Positions 38,539-48,909 of a stretch of 64,000 nt of DNA are shown one piece after another (the first letter of the stretch is position 1; every line of letters begins with the position of its first letter). The translations under genes were made by a program, and so were the position numbers. A model generated the notes under the pieces. It was not told the DNA's origin. It did not search any database and saw nothing but the letters and a program-made list of their open reading frames with translations. Origin of the DNA: Tritrichomonas musculus (Eukaryota; Parabasalia; Tritrichomonadida; Tritrichomonadidae); NCBI GenBank assembly GCA_039105265.1, contig JAPFFF010000007.1, positions 5,208,001 to 5,272,000 of the forward strand, in the 5' to 3' direction.

Positions 38539-39129
38539 ATGGCATTATCAAAAGCTCGTATATTAAGTAGTGAGAACGATGCATCAGTTAAACAAGAACA
38601 GAATACCAATATCAACATCAAGATTCAACCAAAGAATCAAAGACCAATTCAACCAGTTGAATATCCATCAGTTCAACCATTACCTCAATCATCTCAAGCC
38701 ACAAATTTTACTATACCACAGATGAGTGGAACATCTCAATCAATACCTCAAACAAACAATCTTATTCGAGACCGTGGAATAATAGACTTAGGAAATGAAC
38801 TTGATGAGCTCGAAATCAAAAATAAATTCCTTGAAATGATTATTGAAATGTATGAGAATAATCCGTTGAGAATTAATTCATATCTTATTTGTAAAAGTGA
38901 TTTGTTGATGAATATGATTAAACTATTAACTCAAGCAGATAAAGTTGAACTCGTTATTGATGAATGTGAAGCTTCATGCGGTTGTATTTCATCAAATGAT
39001 AAAGAATTAATGAAGATATCAAAGATATTGATAACAAAGGACAATAAAACAGAAGAATTCAAGTATTGTTATAATAATATTTATTCACAGTTCATCAAAT
39101 ATGGTATATCATTAAAGTTAACAATTTAA
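38539..39129 (+). CDS. Conserved small Polinton protein (196 aa), counterpart of 42126-42536
   Basis: Starts MALSKARILSSE; A's protein starts MSGTLRQARILSSE. Shared blocks: EQNTNI, KNKFLEMxxxxYExNPLxxN, SYLxC, LMNMIKLLTxADKVELVxDE and a Cys cluster. A Gln/Pro-rich spacer separates the two ends. No known family. Strong conservation between rearranged elements indicates a core Polinton function. Confidence 0.75.
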   Translation: MALSKARILSSENDASVKQEQNTNINIKIQPKNQRPIQPVEYPSVQPLPQSSQATNFTIPQMSGTSQSIPQTNNLIRDRGIIDLGNELDELEIKNKFLEMIIEMYENNPLRINSYLICKSDLLMNMIKLLTQADKVELVIDECEASCGCISSNDKELMKISKILITKDNKTEEFKYCYNNIYSQFIKYGISLKLTI

Positions 39130-39139
39130 AGACTAATAA

Positions 39140-39271
39140 ATGATATATGAAATATTAGTTATTTCATTACTAACAGGTTTATTTTTAGTGAAGATTGTTG
39201 AAGTATCATTAATGATACCAGACAAGGAACCAGAACTCAGTGAAGAGATAAGAACAAAAATGTATTCATGA
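39140..39271 (+). CDS. Small single-pass membrane protein (43 aa), Polinton B
   Basis: ATG at 39140 to TGA at 39271. Residues 2-20 (IYEILVISLLTGLFLVKIV) form one hydrophobic helix, then a short charged tail. It lies 10 bp after the previous stop and 24 bp before the ATPase, so it fits the plus-strand gene row. Short length leaves doubt. Confidence 0.5.
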   Translation: MIYEILVISLLTGLFLVKIVEVSLMIPDKEPELSEEIRTKMYS

Positions 39272-39295
39272 AGAGCTTTAACGAAAACTAAAGAA

Positions 39296-40210
39296 ATGAA
39301 ATGTTTCATGAAACCGACGCACTTTAATTATAAAGAGGTTTTATTTTCTAATAGCTCTGATTATGATGATGACCAAATGAGTTTTGCATTTGAATATGAA
39401 TCATTCAAGCCAACAGTTAATGAAACAACATTTAACATTGATGATGAGATGAACAAAGCTTATCAACGCAATGAATCAAAAATAAAGAATGAATCAATCA
39501 GACCAATCGCAAACGGCATCTATGCACATTACAATTCATTGAACATACTTGTCGGAAATCAAGGAAGAGGAAAGAGCCATGTTGTTTTAAGAGATATCAT
39601 TCAAATGTCAAGATTAAAGAACACCAACTTTCATTTAATCGTTTATATATCTAAGAGCGGTACAATCAATGATGCAACATTTATTGCTCAACGTGAATTG
39701 ATACAACTACCAATCAAAGTTATTAGTGATTCAAACGCTGAAGAATATCTTAAACAACTTGATTTATATAAAGAGCTATATGATAAATATAGTTCGACTC
39801 CAAAAATAGTAATCAATGAAAAGAAGTTAAATGATATGTTTGAGTTTCTTCATATCAATAAGCTAGGGCAACCAAATGAACCATTAAACACAATCATTTT
39901 ATGTGAAGATGCAAGCCGTTCATTAATTTTAAAGACTGATTACTTTACTAATTATGTTTCACAACTTCGACATAAACACTCAATCGTATATATTAATATT
40001 CAGTTCTTCAAAGCAATCAAAACAGAATATAAGCATAATGCAACATCATTCTTTATCTTTAGTGGTTATTCTCGTCAAAAGTTGAGTTATGTATATCATC
40101 AAGTTCCAATGCCAATTGAGTTTGAACATTTATGGCAAAAATATAAAGACTTATCAGGTCATCAATTCGTGTTAGTCAATACGAGAACAAATACAATTGA
40201 GATTCATTAA
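39296..40210 (+). CDS. Polinton B packaging-type ATPase (FtsK/HerA-like)
   Basis: 304 aa. Walker A LVGNQGRGKSH at about residue 85 and Walker B TIILCEDAS at about 200. Matches A's ATPase in order of motifs: strand plus YISKSG after Walker A, FxFLHI before Walker B, SQLRHKHSIVYINIQ after it, then a sensor-like FFIFSGYSRQKLSYVYHQ. In Polintons and related viruses this enzyme pumps the genome into the particle. Ends overlap with the convergent 151-aa gene by 4 bp. Confidence 0.9.
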   Translation: MKCFMKPTHFNYKEVLFSNSSDYDDDQMSFAFEYESFKPTVNETTFNIDDEMNKAYQRNESKIKNESIRPIANGIYAHYNSLNILVGNQGRGKSHVVLRDIIQMSRLKNTNFHLIVYISKSGTINDATFIAQRELIQLPIKVISDSNAEEYLKQLDLYKELYDKYSSTPKIVINEKKLNDMFEFLHINKLGQPNEPLNTIILCEDASRSLILKTDYFTNYVSQLRHKHSIVYINIQFFKAIKTEYKHNATSFFIFSGYSRQKLSYVYHQVPMPIEFEHLWQKYKDLSGHQFVLVNTRTNTIEIH

Positions 40211-40662
40211 TCTAATACAATTTGTTGTTGAACACCTACAAATAGTTGAGGTGTATTGATATTATATTTTTGTCTCATCTGTTCGATGAGTTCTTTTGTT
40301 TTCTTATCATTAACTTTCCTGATACTGTAATTATAATAATTGTATTCTTTAAATGATTGCTCTTCATTTGAACCTTCAACGAAGAATTCAATGGATGTTG
40401 TTGATATCCTTCTTCTAACATTTGATGTAAGTGTTATGTATTCAAGACCGAGTTCAACAATCTTATCATGATAAAATCGTTTGAATTCATTCTCTTTGTT
40501 CTTCAATGATATGTACATCACTTTAGCTTTATATGTAGCCTTTCCACTTGGTATTGGATATCTATCACACAATATTGAGAAATCACATTGTTTAAACTTC
40601 TCTGTTTCATCCAGCATATCAATCAATGAATTGATGTAATCATAAACCTTTGGTGTTGACAT
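40207..40662 (-). CDS. Hypothetical 151-aa protein, Polinton B
   Basis: No family recognised. Mixed alpha/beta composition, no signal or membrane segment. It converges on the ATPase and starts about 40 bp from the inner edge of the right terminal repeat; AAAATAAAAA (a reversed TTTTTATTTT) stands upstream. Confidence 0.6.
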   Translation of the reverse strand: MSTPKVYDYINSLIDMLDETEKFKQCDFSILCDRYPIPSGKATYKAKVMYISLKNKENEFKRFYHDKIVELGLEYITLTSNVRRRISTTSIEFFVEGSNEEQSFKEYNYYNYSIRKVNDKKTKELIEQMRQKYNINTPQLFVGVQQQIVLD

Positions 40663-40858
40663 GTCTTTATCATGAAATTAAAAAATAAAAACGTCATTGA
40701 AGACATCAACAGCCTCAAAAATAAAGTTCATCAACTTGAGAATGAATTAAATGAATTGTCTAATAAATGAAACATCAATTGATGGTAATCATTAAATGAG
40801 TTCATATTATTTTTGTTCATTAGTCGTGTTGACGGCGGGCTTTAGCTCGACGGAAACC

Positions 40859-40875
40859 GACTGATATATACTACT
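40859..40875. repeat. Internal copy of the Polinton terminus motif, right
   Basis: GACTGATATATACTACT, the inverted partner of 18884-18900, 1,057 bp inside the right end of B. Confidence 0.6.
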
Positions 40876-41073
40876 AAACAAGTTCAAAGATGAAGATTCA
40901 AAGATGAAGATTCAAAAGTGTCTACCCGATTTTTGAATGAAATGGGGGGCTAATTTTGAAAAAGTGGCGATTTTTTGAGTCATGGCGCCGATGTTTGGGG
41001 TCTGTAAATCCTATGACGAGGGGGTCATTTTTTAATCCCCTGCCCAAAAATAAAACATAAATAAAGGATTCAT

Positions 41074-41796
41074 TTAAGCTTGTTCATCATCTTTCTCTTC
41101 AGTGAAGTATGTTCGTTTGCGACCTAAATGTGGACGGTTGTTATACCAAAGCCAATCATTAAATGTTGTGGAATATCTTGTATTCTCATGCTTGTAAAAC
41201 AATTTTTGTTTAGAGTTTTTATATTCAGTCAGTAGTTCACATCCTTCATCAGCAAAACGTTTCTTCACATAATTATGTGTGTATCTAATGCATTGCATCT
41301 TGTGTGCTCTATGACCAGCCTTCCATTTAGTTGGCTTTGTTTTGTATTCATTACCTTCAAACAAATAAAACACATCAGCTGTTGCAATCGTATATTTTGA
41401 AATCAATTCACAACCTTCAGCCTTCATCGATTCTCTCAATTCATCCTCTTTCTTTTGTCTCTCTTCTTCTTTTTTCTTTTCTTTATCTTCTTTTGTTAGA
41501 ACCTTACCGTTCTTCTTCTCATAATTACTATCAATCGGATGCTTCTTGTAAGGGTCTTTATAGAAATCAATTATATGTGCATATCTCACACGTTCAGGGT
41601 TTGTTTTTCTGTTAAAGGATGCAAAACCATATAACAACATATTTTCAGGATATCTCAAACAAACAAAATCATAAGAATCAAAGAATTCATCATATTGTTC
41701 CTTCGTGGCTGTCATATGTAATAAATCCATTTTTTCACCATTTCCATCAATTCCAGATTTAAAGAGGTCTTTAATTGTTCCTGTAACTTGCTTCAT
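41074..41796 (-). CDS. 240-aa tandem-repeat protein in the right TIR of Polinton B
   Basis: Same protein, residue for residue, as 17963-18685. Both copies read inward from the element ends, with about 135 bp between each end and the ATG. The identity points to either very recent insertion or homogenisation of the ends during replication. Confidence 0.75.
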   Translation of the reverse strand: MKQVTGTIKDLFKSGIDGNGEKMDLLHMTATKEQYDEFFDSYDFVCLRYPENMLLYGFASFNRKTNPERVRYAHIIDFYKDPYKKHPIDSNYEKKNGKVLTKEDKEKKKEEERQKKEDELRESMKAEGCELISKYTIATADVFYLFEGNEYKTKPTKWKAGHRAHKMQCIRYTHNYVKKRFADEGCELLTEYKNSKQKLFYKHENTRYSTTFNDWLWYNNRPHLGRKRTYFTEEKDDEQA

Positions 41797-41932
41797 TTCT
41801 CAGGAGATAAAAAACAGGAGAAAAAAAACAGAAGACTAAAAACAGGAGAATGTATAGATTATAATTTTAGATTTACGGTCGCTACTTTTCAGGAGAATAT
41901 ATACCCCTCGAAATGCCCTCACATATACTACT

Positions 41933-41938
41933 TACTCT
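41933..41938. repeat. Target-site duplication TACTCT, right of Polinton B
   Basis: Second copy of 17821-17826. Sequence of Polinton A resumes here. Confidence 0.92.
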
Positions 41939-42104
41939 GAAACAACTGAAATCTCGTCTTCAATATTATCGAAGGATATTGAGCCAAACACCTCCCACAG
42001 ACCCCAAAAAAATAGCAAAAAGAGAGAAGATTCAACGAAAATATGACAGAGATATGAAGGTAAGAAATCTGTTAAATAGAGCTGTTAGCAATCTTTACTC
42101 CTGA
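41939..42104 (+). CDS. 3' part of a short basic Polinton A gene bordering the B insertion
   Basis: Lys/Arg-rich small reading frame (SRLQYYRRILSQ, PKKIAKREKIQRKYDRDMKV) that meets B's right end. B inserted within this short gene, so its beginning lies on the far side of B. The basic character would suit a DNA-condensing core peptide, but that is only a guess. Confidence 0.4.
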
Positions 42105-42125
42105 AAATTTTTTGTTATTCAAATA

Positions 42126-42536
42126 ATGTCTGGAACTCTCCGACAAGCTCGTATACTGTCATCAGAAGCAAAAAGCAAGAACAATACATCAATTTCGCAA
42201 GAACAGAATACCAATATCCAAATAACTTATCCTAATGTCCCTCAACTTAACACCTCAAAAACAGTCTCTCGAAGCAATAGTTTGTCTGATTTAAAGAACT
42301 ACAATCAGCTTGACTCCCTTGAGCAAAAAAATAAATTCCTTGAAATGCTCGTTTCTGTCTATGAGGACAATCCACTAAAAGTGAATTCTTATCTCGTTTG
42401 TAATACCACATCTCTCATGAATATGATTAAACTCTTGACCGACGCAGATAAAGTCGAATTAGTATTGGACGAAGATATCGCCTGTAATTCCTGTTGTGGC
42501 TGCGTACCTCACCATAATTCTTGTTCCTCCAATTAA
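42126..42536 (+). CDS. Conserved small Polinton protein, counterpart of 38539-39129
   Basis: Begins MSGTLRQARILSSE and shares EQNTNIQ, KNKFLEMLVSVYEDNPLKVN, SYLVC, LMNMIKLLTDADKVELVLDE with B's protein. It has a Cys-rich segment (CNSCCGC). Function unknown. The codon usage is less AT-rich than in B, as for all genes of A compared with B. Confidence 0.65.
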   Translation: MSGTLRQARILSSEAKSKNNTSISQEQNTNIQITYPNVPQLNTSKTVSRSNSLSDLKNYNQLDSLEQKNKFLEMLVSVYEDNPLKVNSYLVCNTTSLMNMIKLLTDADKVELVLDEDIACNSCCGCVPHHNSCSSN

Positions 42537-42655
42537 TTGATATATATTTCGAAGATTCTCATAACGAAAAACAACAAGACAGAAGACATGAAATATGCCT
42601 ACAATGACATCTACTCACAGTTCATAAAATATGGTGTATCACTCAAAATATGTGT

Positions 42656-45600
42656 TTAAGATTTGAAAATAGCCAATATATGCTCGTTTATTTTTGCACT
42701 TACTTTGCCCACAATACTTTGTTGAATCTTCAAAGTCATGGCATAATCCTCGTCCAAAATCCTTCCGTCATATAGAATTACATCTCCTATTTGATACAAA
42801 TTAGCGTCATCGACATAAAATAAATAGTCTCCGTGTGTAGCGAATTTGACGCATCCGTTTTCTGAATCTACCTCTACAATGACACCAACAAATTCCTTCC
42901 ATGAACCGTCTATGATTACAGAGCAAATACAGTCTGTGGTGTCTTCTGCTGTCGAACTGACGAATATATTTTTTTGCGGGTCTCTTCTGTACACATGGCC
43001 TGATAAAAATACCGGTTTTCCAATCTTATAGTCCGATATTTCTTCACCCGCTTCTATCGGGGCATAATGAGTAATGGTCGTGCTGGATGCACCATACATT
43101 ACACTCTTAAATTTTGCTAAATATTCTTGTGTCATGATGCGTCTTGAAAAAATTTGTCTAGCATCTAATAATTCCTGAGTAGTTGTCCAAGAAAATTCAG
43201 CAATTGGAAAATTATATGTAAGTGGTCTTGATGATGATAAATCAACAGTTTCTTCATAATATAGTGGAAATTTGAAATTATCAAAATACACAGTTCTTTG
43301 ATGCAATATTATTACTATATTATGGAGATTTCCGTCTGTATCATAGAATAATATTCTTATTTCATCACATAGTGCATAATATCCTACTATATATTCCAGT
43401 TTAATTACATTATTTTCAATTTTTAGATAATGAATTGATATATCCGCGCCCCCCTCCTTGATTGGACCGCAGCCAATGGCGCATCTTTTTATTAGTTCTT
43501 CTTTTGTTTCATAATTTGACAAATCGACAGGTTCAGGAATATCTGTTGTCAATGCAAAATTGTTCGACACATATCTTGCCGAATAAGTGTTTTTGTCTGT
43601 TGGTTCGATATTTTTGGTTATTGAACATGATAAAATTTCCGGTGTTTCACCAGTTCCTGGATTGATTAATTCATGACAGTCATACAGAATCCAAAGACCA
43701 GAATTACTTCCTTCCATACGCATTATCTGAGAGGGTTGATCATCATTGTACGAATAATCTACATGAACATAATGAGCAGTATAAAAATTGTTTGATGAAA
43801 CAATATCCAGTCCATATTGCTCAATCATTTCATGATATTTGTCGTAATCCAAATCTGGAATTGTATTATTTTCAATTTTGAATTGAATCGTTGTTTGTCC
43901 CTCAATAATTTCAGGAATCTCACTTTTTACTTGCTCAATAGCACGGGTCAATTCTGTTTTCTGAGCAAAATTATTTTTTACGAAATTTATGTTTGGAATA
44001 CAATATTCGTCATAAACTTCAGGTTTGTATGAATAACTTACAGACTCTAGGTCCACAACATAATTTCCATTATATCTGAATGTTCCACTGTAATAGAAAA
44101 AGTATATAGAAAAAGTATTTTCGCCTTTCTTGTAATGATAATATTCCGCGTCTTCACTATCATACAAATATTCTCCTGAAATATCTTCATTATTACAAGA
44201 GCCTTTCACAAAAAGTGATGATTTCTTTAATATGTTGCATAAATCTCCATCCAAATTTGTGATATAAGTTCTTTTATCTTCATCATTTGTTGTTCCATTT
44301 ACGAATTTTGTAGCGATTGATAATTCTTGAGTTATTTTCTCAGTTGATAATATATCTGTTTTTAACGCATATTTTCCATTCGCTTCTTCCTTTGAAATAT
44401 ATCCCGATAAATCGACTGTTTTGAGCTGTTTCATATGATTATCTATCAATTTTTTGACAGCCTTTGCTGTAATCAGCTGTTTATTAGTCAGTTCTTCGCC
44501 CAACAAAATCGGTTTCTGTTCTCTTGTCATCGACATAATCCAAACAGCTGAAGGACAATTTTCTGCATATACATCTAAATACGGAACATTTATCCGAAAA
44601 TCTTCATACTCTCCGTCTATTTTAATCTCCTCATTGTCATCAACTCCATAACAAAGATATCGGAAACATTTCTTGTCAAACGCCTCTATTTCTTCAATAA
44701 ATTCCAGCGCGGTTCGAATCTCTCTTGGAGCAGCAAGAACATCAACGTCCCGAACTATTGCCTCCGCTCCTTCCGAAACCTCTTCACCAGCAAAACAAAA
44801 TCTTTTTACCTTTGATATTCCCTCTGCCGCCAACGATAAAAGCGCCTTTGGACCGCCGACAAAATTTACTGTGGCACCAGCTATACACACAACATCTTTG
44901 ATATAATTAAACCAATTTGTCTTGTTTTTCATATCGTTTAGTTGTTTTTGGAGGTTTGAATAAAGATTTTGCAGCTCAGATATTCTATTATTTGCTATAT
45001 CTACTGTATTTTTCAAAGAATTTAGAACAAAAAGATGAGACTCAATATTTTCCCCAATAACAACGCCAGATGTCTGTATATTACAGTTTGTGTATAAAGC
45101 ACTGCATGCTTCAGGTCTTGGTACGACAGAATAATACCCACATCCTGCCAGAAACTCAAAAGTATTTCCTCCTTCTTTATACGAAACATCTGGTATCGGA
45201 AAAATTACTTCTTTGTCAGAGGGCATATAAAGTATCAGTCCATAAGGAGGATTCCCAATATCTATTCGGCTATTGTAGTGGAAAGGAATATATTTATAAC
45301 AATTTTCTGAAACAACTTTATAGCACGATTCTGACTCATAACTGCTATGAGAATACCCAAATTCAGAGTTATATTCTATTCCGTTTATATTTAGACTTGC
45401 CGAAAAATTACATGACTCTTTCTTGGTACATTTCAGTAGAACACTCCAATATCCGTCTTTATCTTCGTATTTTGCCACTTCGCAATCGTTAAATGTACAA
45501 AGCCCTTTCTCAACAATGACTTCAAAAGGATTTTTGTCGGAATAATTGTGTATCCAATTCCTTAGGACGTATCTATTTGTGTCGTTTTGCTCAATGAAAA

Positions 45601-46555
45601 TTCCTTGATATGTATGTTTGAAGAACTCAGTTTCTCCTTTGATTGATTTGGAGCCAGGAATATTGTATGACAAATTATTGCCGACCCATTCATTATTTTG
45701 CTTTGTGAGTTTGAAATCTGTGCCAAATACCTCATCATGGAACTCAAAAGTTTGTCCCTCTAAGAGCTTGTCAAATTCTTCTGTTCCGGGAATATAGCCC
45801 CAATCAACGTAATAATATTGTTCATTTTCTGTGCAGCCATAAGACTTCATCTCATAGAAATTCGGTAAAGGAGAAGTATAAAGTTTGAGACAATTTTCTG
45901 CATCGACATTATTACATTTGATATTTATGAGTCCAGATTCTTTGTTTGAAATATATTGCTTCACCTTTCCTGTAAAGTTTATTTTCATGAAACCAGAAGT
46001 AAAGAGGTCAAAAGGATTATCAAGAGATTCCTTACTCATATAAATTCGGGCAGATAATTCGTTTTCAATATAGGAAATTGCGTTATTTGAGTCAATTTTG
46101 GGATTCGTAAATTTGCCGTTTTTTGCGTCTATTTTTGCTTCCCCGCCAGTCTTGCTGGGGTCTCCTACAGAGCCTAACGTTGAACAGTTTATTGTAAAAA
46201 CATTTCCTGAATAGTCAGATGGAATATCTATTTTGATTTCCAGAATATTGTATTCGTCATTTTCTGCTTTCAACAAGGAGTTTAAATCAAGGGAATAGGC
46301 ATCAAGACCATCTTCATATGATAATTCATTAACTGAGCCAGGGGACATTTCCAAAGAAGTTATTCGTTCTTCATGATTGATTAATTGAGATTTCAGAGAG
46401 ATTCCTCCCAAATTTATATCTCCTCCAACGGTCAAATCTTGTTCGATATCAGCTGTTTTTGCGTTTATTTCATCACAATTTATTGAGGAAGGATTCTTTG
46501 AACCACCCATAAATGCACCGTCTAAAGCGTTCTGTTTAGTCAGTATTGCGGGCAT
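42656..46555 (-). CDS. Fibre-like repetitive protein, Polinton A
   Basis: 1,299 aa, counterpart of B's 1,036-aa fibre. The central part is a beta-rich region specific to A. A hydrophobic stretch (VCIAGATVNFVGGPKALLSL) near residue 540 follows a coiled coil (NRISELQNLYSNLQKQLNDM). Repeats KYALKTDI, EIPEIIEGQTTIQFKIENNT and EPVDLSNYETKEEL resemble those in B, and the last about 130 residues (THYAPIEAGE, IGKPVFLSGHVYR, DTTDCICSV, WKEFVGV) are the shared head. Probably a receptor-binding spike; inference from repeat style and position next to capsid genes. Confidence 0.78.
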   Translation of the reverse strand: MPAILTKQNALDGAFMGGSKNPSSINCDEINAKTADIEQDLTVGGDINLGGISLKSQLINHEERITSLEMSPGSVNELSYEDGLDAYSLDLNSLLKAENDEYNILEIKIDIPSDYSGNVFTINCSTLGSVGDPSKTGGEAKIDAKNGKFTNPKIDSNNAISYIENELSARIYMSKESLDNPFDLFTSGFMKINFTGKVKQYISNKESGLINIKCNNVDAENCLKLYTSPLPNFYEMKSYGCTENEQYYYVDWGYIPGTEEFDKLLEGQTFEFHDEVFGTDFKLTKQNNEWVGNNLSYNIPGSKSIKGETEFFKHTYQGIFIEQNDTNRYVLRNWIHNYSDKNPFEVIVEKGLCTFNDCEVAKYEDKDGYWSVLLKCTKKESCNFSASLNINGIEYNSEFGYSHSSYESESCYKVVSENCYKYIPFHYNSRIDIGNPPYGLILYMPSDKEVIFPIPDVSYKEGGNTFEFLAGCGYYSVVPRPEACSALYTNCNIQTSGVVIGENIESHLFVLNSLKNTVDIANNRISELQNLYSNLQKQLNDMKNKTNWFNYIKDVVCIAGATVNFVGGPKALLSLAAEGISKVKRFCFAGEEVSEGAEAIVRDVDVLAAPREIRTALEFIEEIEAFDKKCFRYLCYGVDDNEEIKIDGEYEDFRINVPYLDVYAENCPSAVWIMSMTREQKPILLGEELTNKQLITAKAVKKLIDNHMKQLKTVDLSGYISKEEANGKYALKTDILSTEKITQELSIATKFVNGTTNDEDKRTYITNLDGDLCNILKKSSLFVKGSCNNEDISGEYLYDSEDAEYYHYKKGENTFSIYFFYYSGTFRYNGNYVVDLESVSYSYKPEVYDEYCIPNINFVKNNFAQKTELTRAIEQVKSEIPEIIEGQTTIQFKIENNTIPDLDYDKYHEMIEQYGLDIVSSNNFYTAHYVHVDYSYNDDQPSQIMRMEGSNSGLWILYDCHELINPGTGETPEILSCSITKNIEPTDKNTYSARYVSNNFALTTDIPEPVDLSNYETKEELIKRCAIGCGPIKEGGADISIHYLKIENNVIKLEYIVGYYALCDEIRILFYDTDGNLHNIVIILHQRTVYFDNFKFPLYYEETVDLSSSRPLTYNFPIAEFSWTTTQELLDARQIFSRRIMTQEYLAKFKSVMYGASSTTITHYAPIEAGEEISDYKIGKPVFLSGHVYRRDPQKNIFVSSTAEDTTDCICSVIIDGSWKEFVGVIVEVDSENGCVKFATHGDYLFYVDDANLYQIGDVILYDGRILDEDYAMTLKIQQSIVGKVSAKINEHILAIFKS

Positions 46556-46569
46556 TTTATAATAAATAA

Positions 46570-46902
46570 ATGCCTAAGACATACTTCATTACCAAGAAAT
46601 ACAACAATATTTTGCCCTCAGAATTCACAAATTCATTGAATAAACGATATATTTCCTTCCAATTTTGTCGAGCCACCTGTAATGGATATCTGGACGGAGA
46701 AACAGAAATGCACGCTTCATTTATTCAAAGAGATGAGTACGAAGATTCTCTTGTCTGGTATGCTAATTTGACTCCTCCAGACGATAATAGGAAATACGAA
46801 TTTGTCGGGACAAAAAGAGAGTTTAGGATATGGTTTACAGACGCAGAAGGGAACGAAATAAAGCCTGACAATTTCACTGTTTTCTTGAAGTTAGAGTACT
46901 GA
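46570..46902 (+). CDS. Small conserved Polinton protein, counterpart of 23380-23730
   Basis: 110 aa, beta-rich: KRYISFQFCRA, HASFIQRDEYED, REFRIWFTDAEGNEIKPDNF and a closing LKLEY. Divergent from the fibre gene with 14 bp between starts. Candidate minor capsid protein, not proven. Confidence 0.65.
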   Translation: MPKTYFITKKYNNILPSEFTNSLNKRYISFQFCRATCNGYLDGETEMHASFIQRDEYEDSLVWYANLTPPDDNRKYEFVGTKREFRIWFTDAEGNEIKPDNFTVFLKLEY

Positions 46903-46950
46903 GGATTCAGTATTGAGGATGTGCAAAAAAATATTTTTTTACTGTTTTTT

Positions 46951-48839
46951 TTACGCGTAACCTGATGGAATGCCTGTTTGATAATATTCGACTCCATTAA
47001 CGCTCCAAGTGAAATATGTATCAGAACAGACCCAGGCTTCTGGTGACGGAGGATGCATGTTGGGATATTCTGGGTCGGGAATAAAGTATGTGTCATCATC
47101 GCCACGATACATTGGCTGACCTCTGAACGTAACGGTTATTGAGGTACTTCCTGTGTCTATTCCGTCAAATACATAGCCTGCATTGCTCCTTTCGAGTTGG
47201 AAATTTATGCCAAAAGATGTTCCGTCTGAGCGGCAATTTGTATATCTTTTTCCTGTTGCTGGTTCGTTTAATGGTTGTGTGAAAGAGTCTTCAAATTCTT
47301 GTGTGGCTTCTAAGGCTCCATCTAGTTCGTTTGCGATAAGTTGATGTTGATAAAATCTTGCAGCACAAGTATTGGCAAATTCAGTGTCTGGATATGTTCT
47401 TTTATTGACTACAAGCTGGACATTTTGATACATAATATTGTCGAAACAAGTAATGTCAGCAGGAGATTTTGGAAACATCATCGTGATATTTGTCGCGTTT
47501 CTCAATGGAATTGACTTACTGATTTCGAGACCGTTTACTTTGGCAGTTCCTTCGAATATTTCTCTTGTAAGTTCCTGAGACGGAATCAATAAAGGAGTTT
47601 GTAATTCTCTGACAAGTCCTTGATAAACATCTGGTTTGAGACCAAAACCTGCCAAATTTGAACGACCCAATTGAATAGTTCCTCCAAGGACATCCAAAGT
47701 AATTTTCTCTGTTTTGAGGTTGATATTGTCCGATTTTGTTGTGGCGAGTAAGGCTCCTTTCAATTCACTTTTGATAGTTTTGACAGTATCTCCTGGATCC
47801 AATGGTTTGTCTGGATTAGCTGCTGCGATTAACTCTGCAAATTCTCTTTTATTGACATCATCTCTTGTAACTCCATATTTTGTAAATTCTTCGTCAGTAT
47901 ATCCGAAATCAATTGTTGGATGTTCCAAAACATCGTCATCATATACATTTGCGCCTTTGTATCTTTGGTATTCGATATGAAGTTTTTGGGAAGGAGTTGG
48001 TTTTGCAGAATAATGAGAAACAATGACAGATGGACGGCCTATTTGTGTGAATTTTCTTGAGATTGGGATGACAGCAGGCATTTCTTCAGCAATTTCTTTG
48101 TCTTCCAAAAATTGTAGAGTTTCCTTAACGATATTTGGATTGATTTGTGCCCAGACAAGAGCGCGTAAAGATGTTTTGACCTCTTCTTCTATCTCTCCAC
48201 AAATTGCGTTTGGATATAACTGCCATGCCTGAAGAGCCAGTTGGTCGACAAATGGAATGGTTAATTCAATGGTAAATTTATGTGGTTGGCCGTCAGCAAT
48301 ATCCTTTAAATCGACATAACAACCGCAAACAGATGGGGAGAATTGACTGACATTTTCCCAAGTAGAATGAGAATATTTTGATGTTGCTTTTGCATCACGA
48401 GGTTTGATGGAGTTATAGGCGAAAGATTCTCTTTGGAGTTCGTCTTGTCGATATGCGCCTAAGAGTTTATCATTTATCCAGAAGCGACAATCTTCATAAA
48501 ATTCTACAGCATTCTTGAATCCGACAAATATTTTCATCAATCCATTTGTATCTGCAGATACGTCAATAGGTTGGGACAATTTAATGATAAAGTCAAGGAG
48601 AATTGTGGTAAAAGACTTTTCAATTTGAGTGATTGTATGGCCGGAATGAGATAATTTGATACGTGTTTTGTGCCGACTGGGAGTGGGGCGTCTTTGTCTT
48701 TGAACTCTTCCATGACGAAAGAAAATGTATTATCTCCTCCATTTCTTTGAATGAGATTTCGTAATTTTGACTGGAAAAATGAGAGAACATCGCCTTCATC
48801 ATTTCCTAAATTTTTGGTCTGTGCGTTGTAGTTGGTCAT
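46951..48839 (-). pseudogene. Major capsid protein gene region, Polinton A (broken)
   Basis: Region matching B's major capsid protein: FVGFKN, WINDKLLGAYRQDE, HSTWENVSQFS, CYVDL, LALQAWQLYPNAICG, AARFYQHQL, RYTNCRSDGTSFGINFQLER and NAGYVFDGIDTG all have counterparts in B. The region is not one open gene, so this copy is a fossil within A. Flanked by the 110-aa gene and the protein VI-like gene, the same partners as in B. Confidence 0.75.
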
Positions 48840-48909
48840 TTGATTTAATATAAAAATGACAATAAAGGAGTTGTAAAGTTTGTTATATGAACATTTTACT
48901 TGAAAGGAA

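Larger units (their letters stand above)
17827..41932. mobile_element. Polinton/Maverick B (inner element, 24.1 kb), looks whole
   Basis: Begins AGTAGTATATG and ends with its complement, with 1,234-bp terminal inverted repeats and a perfect 6-bp target duplication. Parts in order: 240-aa repeat protein, three small genes, protein VI-like peptide, major capsid protein, integrase, two small genes, 852-aa structural-looking protein, fibre, HNH gene, KilA-N gene, PolB with internal HNH, two small genes, HNH gene, 196-aa gene, small membrane protein, ATPase, 151-aa gene, 240-aa protein again. All main genes are open and the two terminal copies of the 240-aa protein are identical, so the insertion is young. 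It is younger than A, in which it sits. Confidence 0.93.
40699..41932. repeat. Right terminal inverted repeat of Polinton B (1,234 bp)
   Basis: Inverted partner of 17827-19060. It contains the 240-aa gene, the internal end-like motif finishing at 40875, and a mirrored fragment of the 75-aa coiled-coil gene with no start. Confidence 0.92.

Noticed and set aside
40699-40770. Right-side fragment of the 75-aa coiled-coil gene
   Set aside because: It is only the mirrored inner part of the terminal repeat, with no start; not counted as a gene.
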